DNA of 64,000 bases. Origin: Candidatus Poribacteria bacterium (GTDB lineage: Bacteria > Poribacteria > WGA-4E > WGA-3G). Positions 38,991 to 48,140 of the stretch are shown piece by piece (the stretch's first letter is position 1; each line of letters opens with the position of its first letter). Where the stretch lies: contig PYJD01000050.1 in NCBI GenBank assembly GCA_003635315.1, forward strand, positions 46,603 through 110,602, given 5' to 3'. Below the pieces are notes generated by a model. The model saw nothing but the letters and a program-made list of their open reading frames with translations. It had not been told where the DNA came from and made no database searches. Position numbers and translations under genes: made by a program.

Positions 38991-40040
38991 ATGAAAGCGG
39001 CAATACTTGAAAGTCTTGACAATATTTCAGTTCAGGATGTACCAGATCCAGAAATCGATGATGATTCTGCTCTGATGCGGGTCGAATCTGTAAGTATATG
39101 CGGTTCTGATGTACGGATCCTACATCATGGAAATCCGCGTGTTAAACCCCCAACTATAATTGGACACGAGAACTCTGGGGTGATCGTCAAAACGGGTAAA
39201 AACGTCACACGTGTAAAAGAAGGTGATCGGGTTTCTATTGGGGCTGATGTACCTTGTGGTCAGTGCCATTGGTGTAGAAATGGACTCGGAAACAATTGCG
39301 ATATCAACTATGCTATTGGATACCAAATTCCAGGTGCTTTTGCACAATATATGAAACTCCCTCGCTTAGTCTTGGAAGAGGGTCCAGTTACGCCATTTGA
39401 CACATCTCTTAGTTTTGACGATGCTGCCCTTGCCGAACCCCTTGCATGTGCTATCAACGGTCTCGAATTAGTTAATATGTCTCTCGGGAAAACAGTTGTG
39501 ATTATCGGATTGGGACCTATTGGATGTATGATGATTGATCTGGTTCGCGTGATGGGCGCAACAAAGGTTATTGGCATTCAAAGAAGTAAGCTCCGGATGG
39601 AGATTGCAAAGTACTATGAAGCAGATGTCTACATTGCATCTGAGGAAGAAGATGTGGTCGAACGTTGTCGTGAAGAAACCGATGGACAAGGTCCTGATAT
39701 TGTTGTTACCACTTGTGGTTCCGTAGAAGCACATGAACAAGCTGTAGAAATGGTCGCTCACAGGGGTTATGTCAACCTTTTTGGAGGTCTGCCCAAAACA
39801 ATGCGACCAATGAGTATTCTATCAAATATTATCCATTATAAGGAATGTTTTGTCACAGGTTCTCATGGGTGTGTGCCACGTCATCACGAATTAGCAGTTC
39901 GTCTCCTTGAAAAAGGTATGGTTCGCGTTGAGCCATTAATTACACATCATTTTCCCCTGATGGAAATTAATAACGCATTTGAAGCGATGGAATCTCGGAA
40001 AGGGATGAAGATAATGATACATCCTCATGCCGAATCATAA
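38991..40040 (+). CDS. Zinc-dependent medium-chain polyol dehydrogenase 2
   Basis: 349 residues. The same family layout as its upstream neighbour: CGSDVRI and GHENSGV for catalytic zinc, PCGQCHWCRNGLGNNC for the structural zinc lobe, and IGLGPIGCMMIDLVR for NAD. The two proteins are only moderately alike, so they probably act on different substrates or consecutive steps. It lies 35 bp after the first dehydrogenase and is probably the last gene of the operon; a repeat array follows. Confidence 0.85.
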   Translation: MKAAILESLDNISVQDVPDPEIDDDSALMRVESVSICGSDVRILHHGNPRVKPPTIIGHENSGVIVKTGKNVTRVKEGDRVSIGADVPCGQCHWCRNGLGNNCDINYAIGYQIPGAFAQYMKLPRLVLEEGPVTPFDTSLSFDDAALAEPLACAINGLELVNMSLGKTVVIIGLGPIGCMMIDLVRVMGATKVIGIQRSKLRMEIAKYYEADVYIASEEEDVVERCREETDGQGPDIVVTTCGSVEAHEQAVEMVAHRGYVNLFGGLPKTMRPMSILSNIIHYKECFVTGSHGCVPRHHELAVRLLEKGMVRVEPLITHHFPLMEINNAFEAMESRKGMKIMIHPHAES

Positions 40041-40648
40041 TGTATGTGATAGTCAGTTTTCAAGCACTAATCAAAAACACGACCTATTGAAAATATAATA
40101 TAACGAGTTGTGCTAAATGACTAATTGCAGAAAAATTTTTCACATAAACAGAAGGTTTTGAGCGTTTTCCTTTTTCTTTGAACCCTCTTGAGTCCCGACA
40201 AATGCCACACGCGTATTTGGCGTTGATTTGGTAGGGACGAGATGTTTATAGAAAAACGTCACATAAACCTCTTGAGTCATGTAGGGACGGAATGTTTATA
40301 GCACAAGTGTATACACCGTAATGAGTCCCGTAGGGACGGAATGTTTATAGAAAAACGTCACATAAACCTCTTGAGTCATGTAGGGACGGAATGTTTATAG
40401 CAAGCCGTTATCCTGACCTTTCTTGAGTCATGTAGGGACGGAATGTTTATAGCAAGTCGTTATCCTGACCTTTCTTGAGTCCCGACAAATGCCACACGCG
40501 CATTTGGCGTTGATTTGGTAGGGACGAAATGTTTATATGTTAAATGCAGCATGTGTGAATTTAAAACAAACAATTCTTTAACTGGCACAAGTCGTATAGT
40601 AAGTAAATAATAGAATCCACATTTATGTTATCTAAATCGTAAGTACTT
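40041..40648. repeat. 608-bp intergenic region with repeat array 2
   Basis: Mostly the array at 40194-40537. The flanks (40041-40190 and 40540-40648) are AT-rich with no gene seen; a promoter for apt probably lies in the right flank but no clear box stands out. Confidence 0.6.
40194..40537. repeat. TAGGGACGGAATGTTTATA array 2 framed by a direct repeat
   Basis: Six TAGGGACG[AG]AATGTTTATA-type units (one reads GAGATG) begin at 40232, 40282, 40331, 40381, 40433 and 40519. Spacers recur: the one starting AAAAACGTCACATAAACC occurs twice, and GCC/GTC-GTTATCCTGACC occurs twice and is also a diverged match to a spacer of array 1. Both ends carry the CAAATGC...ATTTG hairpin (40199-40219 and 40486-40506) followed by GCGTTGATTTGG. 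Not a CRISPR, for the same reasons as array 1. Confidence 0.85.
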
Positions 40649-41164
40649 ATGAACGATTTTACAAATTACATACGAGATATACCAAATTTTCCCATACAAG
40701 GGATTACTTTTAAAGATATTACGCCGCTTTTAGGAAATGGCACCGCGTTTAATGCAGCAATCGAAGTATTTGCAGACAAGTATAAATCTGAATCAATAGA
40801 TGTAATAATTGGAATTGACGCCCGGGGTTTTATAGTGGCGGCAGCCTTGGCGCAAAGGCTTGGTATAGGTTTTGTTCCTATTCGGAAAAGTGGTAAGCTC
40901 CCTTTTGAGTGTTATGAAGTAACGTATGACCTTGAATATGGACGGGACACACTGGCTATACATAAAGATGCTTTTCCAGAAGGCAGTCGTGTCCTTATAT
41001 GTGATGATGTATTAGCCACAGGGGGTACACTTGCCGCATCTATTGAACTTGTGGAAAAACTTGGCGGGAAAATCATCGGTATCGCACTCTTAATTGAACT
41101 CAAAGAACTTGAGGGTAGGAAAAAGATAGAAAATCAACCGATCTTTTCTCTCGTTGAATTCTGA
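40649..41164 (+). CDS. apt: Adenine phosphoribosyltransferase
   Basis: 171 residues, usual length. It makes AMP from adenine and PRPP in purine salvage. Landmarks: IRDIPNFPIQGITFKDITPLL at the start, IGIDARGFIVAAALA, FVPIRKSGKLP, and the PRPP-binding VLICDDVLATGGTL. The tRNA-Arg promoter overlaps its 3' end. Start ATG 40649 matches the family N-terminus. Confidence 0.95.
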   Translation: MNDFTNYIRDIPNFPIQGITFKDITPLLGNGTAFNAAIEVFADKYKSESIDVIIGIDARGFIVAAALAQRLGIGFVPIRKSGKLPFECYEVTYDLEYGRDTLAIHKDAFPEGSRVLICDDVLATGGTLAASIELVEKLGGKIIGIALLIELKELEGRKKIENQPIFSLVEF

Positions 41165-41182
41165 ATTATACTATGTTATAAT
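41154..41182 (+). promoter_or_regulatory. Promoter of tRNA-Arg
   Basis: TTGAAT (41154-41159), 17 bp, TATAAT (41177-41182). It overlaps the last codons of apt and points at the tRNA 57 bp downstream. Confidence 0.6.
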
Positions 41183-41238
41183 TTTCTGTTGCGTTTTCAA
41201 GAATTCAGAGTCTACTATACGAGGGTATGAGTGTCAAC

Positions 41239-41314
41239 GCGCCTGTAGCTCAGGGGATAGAGCAGGGGCTTCCTAAGCCTCGTGTCGGGGGTTCGATTCC
41301 TCCCAGGCGCACCA
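41239..41314 (+). tRNA. tRNA-Arg (anticodon CCU)
   Basis: A full cloverleaf: acceptor GCGCCTG/CAGGCGC, D arm GCTC...GAGC, anticodon stem GGGGC/GCCTC with loop TTCCTAA (anticodon CCT), variable GTGTC, T arm GGGGG-TTCGATT-CCTCC, discriminator A and an encoded CCA (41312-41314). It reads AGG codons. Confidence 0.95.
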
Positions 41315-41637
41315 ATTAGCAACAAAATAACGTTGAACCACGCTATAAATCGTAATGCAGACAATTGACATAGTCTTACGGATGTAGATGTAAACAGAAC
41401 TTCAATCAACTTAAAGCCAGTAGATTTTCTAAGATCTTCAGGAGAAAAAGATATAGGATCGTGAATTCGATGTAATTAACTTTCTGCTTCGGTTGAAAAC
41501 TGTCATACCGTATCTGCTAAAGCAGAATCTAAAGATTTAAATTTTCTTTTCCTTACATTGAGCGCATATTATTCAGCAAATAAACTTTAGCTATTTCTCG
41601 CATCCGTAAATTTAGTAATAGAATACAGGAGCATTTG
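41315..41637. other. 323-bp gap between tRNA and secD
   Basis: No gene, repeat or clear terminator seen. The right end contains AGGAG at 41627-41631, the ribosome binding site of secD. Confidence 0.5.
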
Positions 41638-43584
41638 ATGTACAGATTCAATATCTGGAGAATTGTTTTAATTTTAGGTATTTTACTATTATCTGTATTA
41701 TACCTTATCCCTACACTGGACAAATTATACCTGCCGTTGTACGGAAATATACCACGAGTGTTGCAGGAAAAACTACCTCAGTTTGAAATCACTGAAGATA
41801 ATACTTTCAGGCTTGATTTGTCATCGGTTGATCTACCTGAGGGAACTAATTTCCAAGAAGCTACCGAAGAACTACAGGATGTCTTCAATGTACAATTAAA
41901 TAAACTCGGATTAGAAGAAACAACAGACTATCTGTTTGATACAACTGAAGACAAAGAGTTTTTCGTAAATTTAATTTCCGATAAAGCTAAAGAAAATCCT
42001 GCTGGAACGTTGGAGAATTTACATCTTTACGGAAGTTTACCGATGAGTCTAAGAAGTATACTCCCTGAAAATCGATTAAAGTTAGGATTAGACTTGAAGG
42101 GCGGGGTGCACCTTGTTCTCGAGATCAATCTCGAAGAATCCAAAAAAGCACTACTCAAAGAAAACGCTTTCTCTATTCCAGAGAGTCTAAGAGCTGAACA
42201 GGTCTTGTGTCGACAGGCTGAACAAGTCCCCAACGAAGATGCCTTAATCGTACTCATCGAAATTCCATCCCGACTTCGGTCAGATGAAGAAGAAAAGAAA
42301 AAATACCTTGATAAAGCCGTCGAACTGTTAAATGATGTGAACTTTTTCGATAATCCAGAGGTATTAGCAGAAAAGACCACACAAACCTCTTATCGTCTGC
42401 GTCTCAGTGATAGAGGGATGAAAGAATATAGCGACCAAGCCATAGAACAGGTATTGATAGTCTTACGAAATCGTGTTGACGCTTTTGGTGTTTCTGAACC
42501 TTCAATACGTCAGGAAGCAAATAGACCTCGAATCATCGTTGAACTTCCAGGAGCAAAAGATTCCTCAAAACCACTCCGGATTGTACAAACAATGGGACGG
42601 TTAGAGTTTAAAATTGTAAAGAAATCACCAGCAGGTGGAAGTAGATGGTCCGGTTCAGCGGATACCGCTCCTCCAGACGACCTACCTGAAAACAGTGAAA
42701 TTCGCTATCATCACGAAACAGGGGACTGGTATGTGCTCGAAAGTCCTGTCCTATTATCAGGACATCATATTACTAAAGCACGACCCAGTTCAGGACGAAC
42801 CAGTTTTGAGATTGTTGTTCTCATTGATTTTGATGGTGAGGGTGCACGTAAATTTGCACAAATTACTGGCAACCATATCGGTGAACACTTAGCTATACTC
42901 CTTGATGACAGAGTACAGTCAGCACCAGTAATTAATTCGCAAATATTCAATACGGCTATGATTGAAGGTAATTTCAGTTTTGAAGAGGCAAACTATCTTT
43001 CTAATATCCTAAAAGCTGGTGCCTTCCCTGTCGGTGTTCAAGTCGGTGAGGAACGAGCTGTCGGTCCTACATTAGGTAAAAATTCTATTGATAATGGCGT
43101 CAAGGCTGCAATCATCGGTTTAGCCGGTGTTTTAGTTTTTATGGTTATCTATTATAGATTATCCGGTTTAATTGCTATCGTCGCTCTCGTCTTTAATATG
43201 ATAATTATCCTCGGGGCATTGGCAGGTTTCGGCGCAGCGCTAACACTCCCCGGTATAGCAGGTCTTGTACTCACTATTGGGATGTCAGTTGACGCAAATG
43301 TTCTGATTTTCGAACGAATACGTGAGGAATTGCGGACAGGCAAACCTGTATGGCAAGCGATCACAAGCGGATACCAACGCGCTTTTGTAACTATCTTAGA
43401 TGCCAACCTAACAACCTTTTTTACTGCCCTTGTCCTCTATCAGTTCGGAACAGGTCCAATTAAAGGGTTTGCAGTAACACTCGGCATTGGTATTCTCGCC
43501 AGTATGTTCACAGCAATTGTTGTCACCCGGGAAATATACGGTCTAACTATCGGAAATCGGGATGTGCAAAAACTGAGCATCTAA
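41638..43584 (+). CDS. secD: Protein translocase subunit SecD
   Basis: About 648 residues from ATG 41638 (AGGAG six bases upstream; a TTG one codon earlier is less likely). SecD and SecF use the proton gradient to help Sec-exported proteins leave the channel. Landmarks: an N-terminal membrane helix, LKLGLDLKGGVHLVLEI, a large periplasmic P1 region, a GAFPVGVQV segment, then five helices including MSVDANVLIFERIREE. secF follows 89 bp later. Confidence 0.95.
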   Translation: MYRFNIWRIVLILGILLLSVLYLIPTLDKLYLPLYGNIPRVLQEKLPQFEITEDNTFRLDLSSVDLPEGTNFQEATEELQDVFNVQLNKLGLEETTDYLFDTTEDKEFFVNLISDKAKENPAGTLENLHLYGSLPMSLRSILPENRLKLGLDLKGGVHLVLEINLEESKKALLKENAFSIPESLRAEQVLCRQAEQVPNEDALIVLIEIPSRLRSDEEEKKKYLDKAVELLNDVNFFDNPEVLAEKTTQTSYRLRLSDRGMKEYSDQAIEQVLIVLRNRVDAFGVSEPSIRQEANRPRIIVELPGAKDSSKPLRIVQTMGRLEFKIVKKSPAGGSRWSGSADTAPPDDLPENSEIRYHHETGDWYVLESPVLLSGHHITKARPSSGRTSFEIVVLIDFDGEGARKFAQITGNHIGEHLAILLDDRVQSAPVINSQIFNTAMIEGNFSFEEANYLSNILKAGAFPVGVQVGEERAVGPTLGKNSIDNGVKAAIIGLAGVLVFMVIYYRLSGLIAIVALVFNMIIILGALAGFGAALTLPGIAGLVLTIGMSVDANVLIFERIREELRTGKPVWQAITSGYQRAFVTILDANLTTFFTALVLYQFGTGPIKGFAVTLGIGILASMFTAIVVTREIYGLTIGNRDVQKLSI

Positions 43585-43673
43585 TTACAGAAGACAATTT
43601 CCATCACAGTAGGTTCTATCATACAGAATAGATTTTTCACTACGAAGTGCAGGAAGATTGAGAGGATTTAAAA

Positions 43674-44840
43674 TTGCAACTATTAAGAGATACAAAATTT
43701 GATTTTATCAACAAATACCGTTCTGGGTTTACTTTCTCTGCCATATTAATCTTAATCGGAATTGTGTTCCTCACAATTCATGGCGGTCCTAATTTTGGAA
43801 TAGACTTTCGTGGCGGCGTTAAGATTGAAGCAATATTCAGTAAATCTATTACAGAAACAGAATTGAAATCCAAGTTATCGGAATTGGGGTATGGTGATGC
43901 CAAAATACAAATTGATCCCAACGAGAATAAAGCATTCATATCTATGGGATACCGCCCCGAATTTCAGAAGCAGTCGTTCAACATTCCCATCCAAGGTGAT
44001 CCAGGAGATGCTACTGCCACAAAACTAAAAGTCAGCAGTACAGATCCACAAATACATCTATTATCAGTTAATGATACCGTTGAATTGATTGATGGTAATG
44101 AACGACGAGTCAACGAAATTATTGCCCTTCAACCAATCGCTGATGAGGGGATGATAGAAATTACATTTGCAAATGCCTTTGAAATGGATTTATCTGAAAA
44201 TGCGACTATTCAAATTCAAGCAAGCATTGGAAGAATACTTACCGACGCACTTCTTGAAGGTGGCGAGGGATGGACAGCAATTTCAGATAGTGTCAATGTT
44301 ACTGAAGTTGGACCAAGTGTTGGAAAAGACCTAAAATGGTCTGCATTGTGGTCTGTCCTCGCATCAATTGCAATCTTATTGGTGTATATTTCGTGGCGTT
44401 TTGAATTCCGTTTTGCTATCGGGGCTATTGCAGCGCTTGTCCACGATGTGCTTATCACACTGGGTCTATTTGCCGTTCTCACAAAAGAGATCAATCTACC
44501 AACTGTGGCTGCATTTCTTACTATTATTGGTTATTCACTCAATGATACAATTGTTGTATTTGACAGAATACGCGAAAATGGCATATCTTTGCGTGGTACT
44601 GAATACATAGATGTCGTAAATCGTAGCATCAATCAGTCGCTCAGTAGAACAGTGATTACATCCATAACAACCTTATTTGTGGTAATCGTTATTTTTGTAC
44701 TCTCCAGTGCTGGTGAAGAAATTAATACATTTGCCTTAGCGTTGATTGTCGGTGTGCTTATCGGAACATATTCCTCTATCTTCATAGCAAGTCCTATTCT
44801 ATACTTATGGCAACGTAGAGAACATAACCAGGAGGCATAG
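43674..44840 (+). CDS. secF: Protein translocase subunit SecF
   Basis: 388 residues. Start TTG 43674 is supported by GAGAGG about eight bases upstream, and the N-terminus FDFINKYRSGFTFSAILI matches the family. Landmarks: GIDFRGGVKIE in the first periplasmic part and IGYSLNDTIVVFDRIREN in the membrane domain. An insertion of roughly 80 residues (about 95-175) makes the periplasmic domain larger than in Escherichia coli. It works with SecD as a proton-driven export motor. The stop lies 4 nt before the next gene's GTG start. Confidence 0.95.
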   Translation: MQLLRDTKFDFINKYRSGFTFSAILILIGIVFLTIHGGPNFGIDFRGGVKIEAIFSKSITETELKSKLSELGYGDAKIQIDPNENKAFISMGYRPEFQKQSFNIPIQGDPGDATATKLKVSSTDPQIHLLSVNDTVELIDGNERRVNEIIALQPIADEGMIEITFANAFEMDLSENATIQIQASIGRILTDALLEGGEGWTAISDSVNVTEVGPSVGKDLKWSALWSVLASIAILLVYISWRFEFRFAIGAIAALVHDVLITLGLFAVLTKEINLPTVAAFLTIIGYSLNDTIVVFDRIRENGISLRGTEYIDVVNRSINQSLSRTVITSITTLFVVIVIFVLSSAGEEINTFALALIVGVLIGTYSSIFIASPILYLWQRREHNQEA

Positions 44841-44843
44841 TTC

Positions 44844-45581
44844 GTGAAGGCATTGGTTTTTAATTCTTACACAACAGGACAAAAGCATAAAATCGATAAT
44901 CCACTTAATGCTGAAGATTGTAACTCACCAGATCAGTTAAAATTGAGAATTAAAGAACTGTGCGGTTTTAACGAAGAAGGTTGGCACAATAAGGAAAGGG
45001 ATTATCGGTTACCTGCAAAGGAAATGTTCACTGGACCTCTTTATGTAGAGTTGCGTAAAGGGTTAGATCAGATCCGAGCACACAAGAATTATGGAAAGCA
45101 TTCTATAGATCTATATTTTCCATGGTATCATTGTCGGGTTGATGGTAAGATGGATCCGGTCAACGAAGAGGATATCATCGTTCCGTTTGATACTTCTCCA
45201 CTCCATGAATTGGATATTTTAGAATTAGATGATACCGGTGTACCTGAACGAACAGTCGCTCTACTTGAAGGTTATGACCTTGTATTCTCATTATTAAGGC
45301 CTGATGATATAGAATCATTGCAACGTGTATTTGAACTGGAACGTTCCGTTCCTATCATATTTTTACTTCCAAAAAGCCAGAAAAAGGCAGTAGATGAGAA
45401 TCTACCGAATGTTCATGTCGTTGAAACTGGAAGTGCACTACAGAAAAGCTTACGCACCACAAACTGGGCACTCAAAGGTGTCGTTATGAGAAAATTGTGT
45501 GAAGCTGCATGTGAACAAGGATTTGAGGTATTTGAGCAGGTCAAAGAAAACCCTGAAGTGTTACTTGATATTATCCAGTAA
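44844..45581 (+). CDS. Unrecognised cytoplasmic protein in the secDF operon
   Basis: 245 residues, family not recognised with certainty. GTG start at 44844 with AGGAGG eight bases upstream, only 3 nt after secF. There is no signal peptide or transmembrane segment. The middle (FTGPLYVELRKGLDQIRAH, then an acidic region with LHELDILELDD) and the alpha/beta ending (VPIIFLLPKSQKK, VHVVETGSALQKSLRT) are vaguely like DUF6884/YaaA-type proteins, but I would not assign it. Its close coupling suggests a role with export or the following sigma-54 regulator. Confidence 0.6.
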   Translation: MKALVFNSYTTGQKHKIDNPLNAEDCNSPDQLKLRIKELCGFNEEGWHNKERDYRLPAKEMFTGPLYVELRKGLDQIRAHKNYGKHSIDLYFPWYHCRVDGKMDPVNEEDIIVPFDTSPLHELDILELDDTGVPERTVALLEGYDLVFSLLRPDDIESLQRVFELERSVPIIFLLPKSQKKAVDENLPNVHVVETGSALQKSLRTTNWALKGVVMRKLCEAACEQGFEVFEQVKENPEVLLDIIQ

Positions 45582-45623
45582 GTTTGTTGTATATTCTTCC
45601 AACGGGTCTATAGGGAGAGATAA

Positions 45624-47006
45624 ATGAATCTTCCAACACCCCTTTCCAATCCACCATCATACCCTATAATTGGGGAATCCGAACAGATACAATCTGTATG
45701 GCGTAAAGTTGCGAAAGTTGCACCAACAGATGCTACTGTCCTTATCACTGGGGAAACTGGTGTTGGGAAAGAGGTTATCGCAGAAACCATACACGAAAAC
45801 AGTCAACGGAAAAGCAAAGTCTTTAAAGCCGTCAACTGTGGTGTATTCTATCAAGACCTTCTTCAGAGTGAACTCTTTGGTCATGAAAAAGGTTCATTTA
45901 CAGGGGCAACCGGACAGCGACGTGGTGTGTTTGAACTGGCTGATGGTGGCACACTATTTCTTGATGAAATAGGTGAAATGTCTCCCGAAGTGCAAGTAAA
46001 ATTTCTACGCGTATTAGAAACACAGGAATTTACTCGACTTGGAGGTGAAAAGAATGTAAAGGTAGACGTCCGAATTATTGCTGCCACAAACGTCGATCTT
46101 GGACATTCCGTTCAATCAGAAAAATTCCGAGAAGATCTCTATTACCGTTTAAACCTATTCCATATTCGAATACCACCGTTAAGAGAAAGACGTGAAGATA
46201 TTCCACTCTTCGTGGACGCCTTTATCTCGGAATTAAGTGAAAAACACAATAAACAGGTTAAGGGAATAAATCCAGAAGCACTGAACTATCTCCAAAATGC
46301 CGCATGGTATGGAAACGTCCGGCAGCTCAAAAACGCCATTGAATCTGCTATTATCCTAACAGCCTCTGATAAGATTGAATTAAAAGACATTCCAACAGAT
46401 ATAGAATCCCAACATACAAAATATCCAATACAAATTCTTGATGAGTCAGGGACATCCATAAAAGTCGTTAATCCTGATCCTCAATTAATCGCAACAGAAA
46501 GCGAAGCAGTTTACAAAACGATTCTTGGACTCATTCTTTCTGCTGTCCGTTTACTGGAACCCCATGCAAATGATACCACTGAGATGCCATCACTTATTCC
46601 TGATGATGATACCAGTTGGTTACAGGTCACAGAAACTGAAGATACCGCATCAATTCTCAGAAAAACTTTAGACGTACTTTCAACCATTGCTAAAGCAGTT
46701 GAACAAAAAACTGAAGAAGGATTAATCCCATTACCAATACCAGAAAACGGACGAAGTGGCATACAAACCCCTGTTGGCACTCATGGTGGAGTTGAAGAAG
46801 ATTCAATCGGACGGGTCGGTATGACAATGGAAGAAATTGAACGAGAAGCGATTGAAAAAACCTTGGCAGAGACCAAAAATAATAAAACCGAAGCAGCAAG
46901 AATACTAAATATCGGGGTACGTACTTTACATAGAAAACTTGATGTCTATAAACAGGATGATGAATCGGATAGTGATATATTGATTCCAGAAGAAACTGAT
47001 GAATAA
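45624..47006 (+). CDS. Sigma-54 activator lacking an N-terminal sensor domain
   Basis: 460 residues. The AAA+ domain begins almost at the N-terminus: Walker A GETGVGKE (43-50), the sigma-54 contact loop GSFTGA (90-95, variant of GAFTGA), Walker B GTLFLDEIGEM, and arginine fingers in FREDLYYRLNLFHIRIPPLRER. Residues ~265-400 form an unusual, low-similarity linker. The last 60 residues are a Fis-type helix-turn-helix (EAIEKTLAETKNNKTEAARILNIG). No receiver or GAF domain is present, so activity may be controlled by a partner, as with PspF. GGGAGAG lies just upstream. It lies 42 bp after the unknown gene. Confidence 0.9.
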   Translation: MNLPTPLSNPPSYPIIGESEQIQSVWRKVAKVAPTDATVLITGETGVGKEVIAETIHENSQRKSKVFKAVNCGVFYQDLLQSELFGHEKGSFTGATGQRRGVFELADGGTLFLDEIGEMSPEVQVKFLRVLETQEFTRLGGEKNVKVDVRIIAATNVDLGHSVQSEKFREDLYYRLNLFHIRIPPLRERREDIPLFVDAFISELSEKHNKQVKGINPEALNYLQNAAWYGNVRQLKNAIESAIILTASDKIELKDIPTDIESQHTKYPIQILDESGTSIKVVNPDPQLIATESEAVYKTILGLILSAVRLLEPHANDTTEMPSLIPDDDTSWLQVTETEDTASILRKTLDVLSTIAKAVEQKTEEGLIPLPIPENGRSGIQTPVGTHGGVEEDSIGRVGMTMEEIEREAIEKTLAETKNNKTEAARILNIGVRTLHRKLDVYKQDDESDSDILIPEETDE

Positions 47007-47113
47007 TCACTAAGACTACACGTTATACAAAAGATCCTCCACACGACAAGGTCAGATAAGAATCTAAAGCATTTTCCTTTTGTATAGAATTTGTACATTT
47101 TTTGCTCCTTCAT

Positions 47114-47902
47114 TCAATGTAAGTTTAGGAATTGATACGGATCAATTCCTGTAGAATCTAATTCCATTATACGGAGGTGAACAGGAGGTGTATTGGACAA
47201 AAGATCTTCGTACTCGTATTCAACATCAGGACTTGACAAGTAACTGGTAACGTACCTCCTATATGTCCCATCAGGCATTTCTTGTTGTGCATAACGAACA
47301 TAAACAGTATTATGGTAGTAAGGATAAACTTTACCATTATCAGTACATCCACCCCGGAAGTTTTTGTCTCCTTCAATCCATAACTTAACAAGAACCCGAT
47401 CTATCAGTTCAATACCTTTCAGCGCGTGGTCAGGAAGATTCTCTTTAGCTCCAGGATTATTCCAAATGACGTTAGTCGGATAATCAGAAGGTACTTCTGG
47501 ATACTGTCCGAACCCATATGGTGAGACACGAACGGCTTCTGCAGTTTCCTGTGTCTGTTCCGGCTGTTTTTCGCGAGAATCACTAAGTCTGGTATATTCA
47601 GCCTTAATAGTTGTTTCGGTTATAGATTTCTCAGCGTTTGGTGTTGTGCTTTCTGCAGAGGTTATATCAGCTGCTTCTCCCACTACGCTGCTCATCTTTC
47701 TTTCTTTTATTTTTTGATGAGAAAGTTCCGATTTCCGTAGTAGTTCTTTAGCATCGAGTGCAGCTTTTCTCTCATCTGCTATATCGTACTGATACCACAA
47801 CACACACGCAACGGAGAACACTATCAGATAACCGATACCGCCAAGAGCCCATTTGTTCGTAAAAAAATCGCGTAGCATCTGATACATCCTTTTGTTAGGC
47901 AT
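47114..47902 (-). CDS. Unrecognised single-pass membrane protein
   Basis: 262 residues. One transmembrane segment (~17-35, GIGYLIVFSVACVLWY) follows a short basic N-terminus, then a charged, probably extracytoplasmic region rich in Glu/Thr/Ser. The conserved-looking C-terminal part (residues ~135-262) contains paired Cys (GGCTDNGKVYPYY) and aromatic-rich strands (YHNTVYVRYAQQEMPDG). No family recognised. It converges on the sigma-54 activator. Confidence 0.6.
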   Translation of the reverse strand: MPNKRMYQMLRDFFTNKWALGGIGYLIVFSVACVLWYQYDIADERKAALDAKELLRKSELSHQKIKERKMSSVVGEAADITSAESTTPNAEKSITETTIKAEYTRLSDSREKQPEQTQETAEAVRVSPYGFGQYPEVPSDYPTNVIWNNPGAKENLPDHALKGIELIDRVLVKLWIEGDKNFRGGCTDNGKVYPYYHNTVYVRYAQQEMPDGTYRRYVTSYLSSPDVEYEYEDLLSNTPPVHLRIMELDSTGIDPYQFLNLH

Positions 47903-48008
47903 ACCACTTTTGAGACAATTAATAAAACTGGTCTCAAATTAATAAAAATTGCCTTAGCAGCGTAATGCTTAGTGACAAAAACTTTACACCCGTATTATTT
48001 TAATCTTG

Positions 48009-48134
48009 TACCATTTCTGGTAATTAAAGTCTCATTAATAAAACCTCTTTAATGTAGCACAAACTTTCAGTTTGTGTAGTATTTCAAGACATGAATAGCA
48101 CCTAATCATGAGAAAACCATTTATAGAAATGGTA
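48009..48134. mobile_element. 126-bp TIR element with a CACAAACT hairpin
   Basis: Ends TACCATTTCT (48009-48018) and AGAAATGGTA (48125-48134) are perfect inverted copies. Inside is TGTAG followed by an 8-bp hairpin CACAAACT-TTC-AGTTTGTG. The right end is 7 nt from the stop of the M14 peptidase gene. Confidence 0.75.
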
Positions 48135-48140
48135 TTATTA

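Noticed and set aside
40232-40537. CRISPR array
   Set aside because: Two pairs of spacers are repeated, the end units are tied to a different hairpin repeat, and there is no cas gene.
47025-47085. Inverted repeat TATACAAAAG/CTTTTGTATA between convergent genes as a terminator
   Set aside because: The 41-nt loop is too long for an intrinsic terminator and there is no clear T run.
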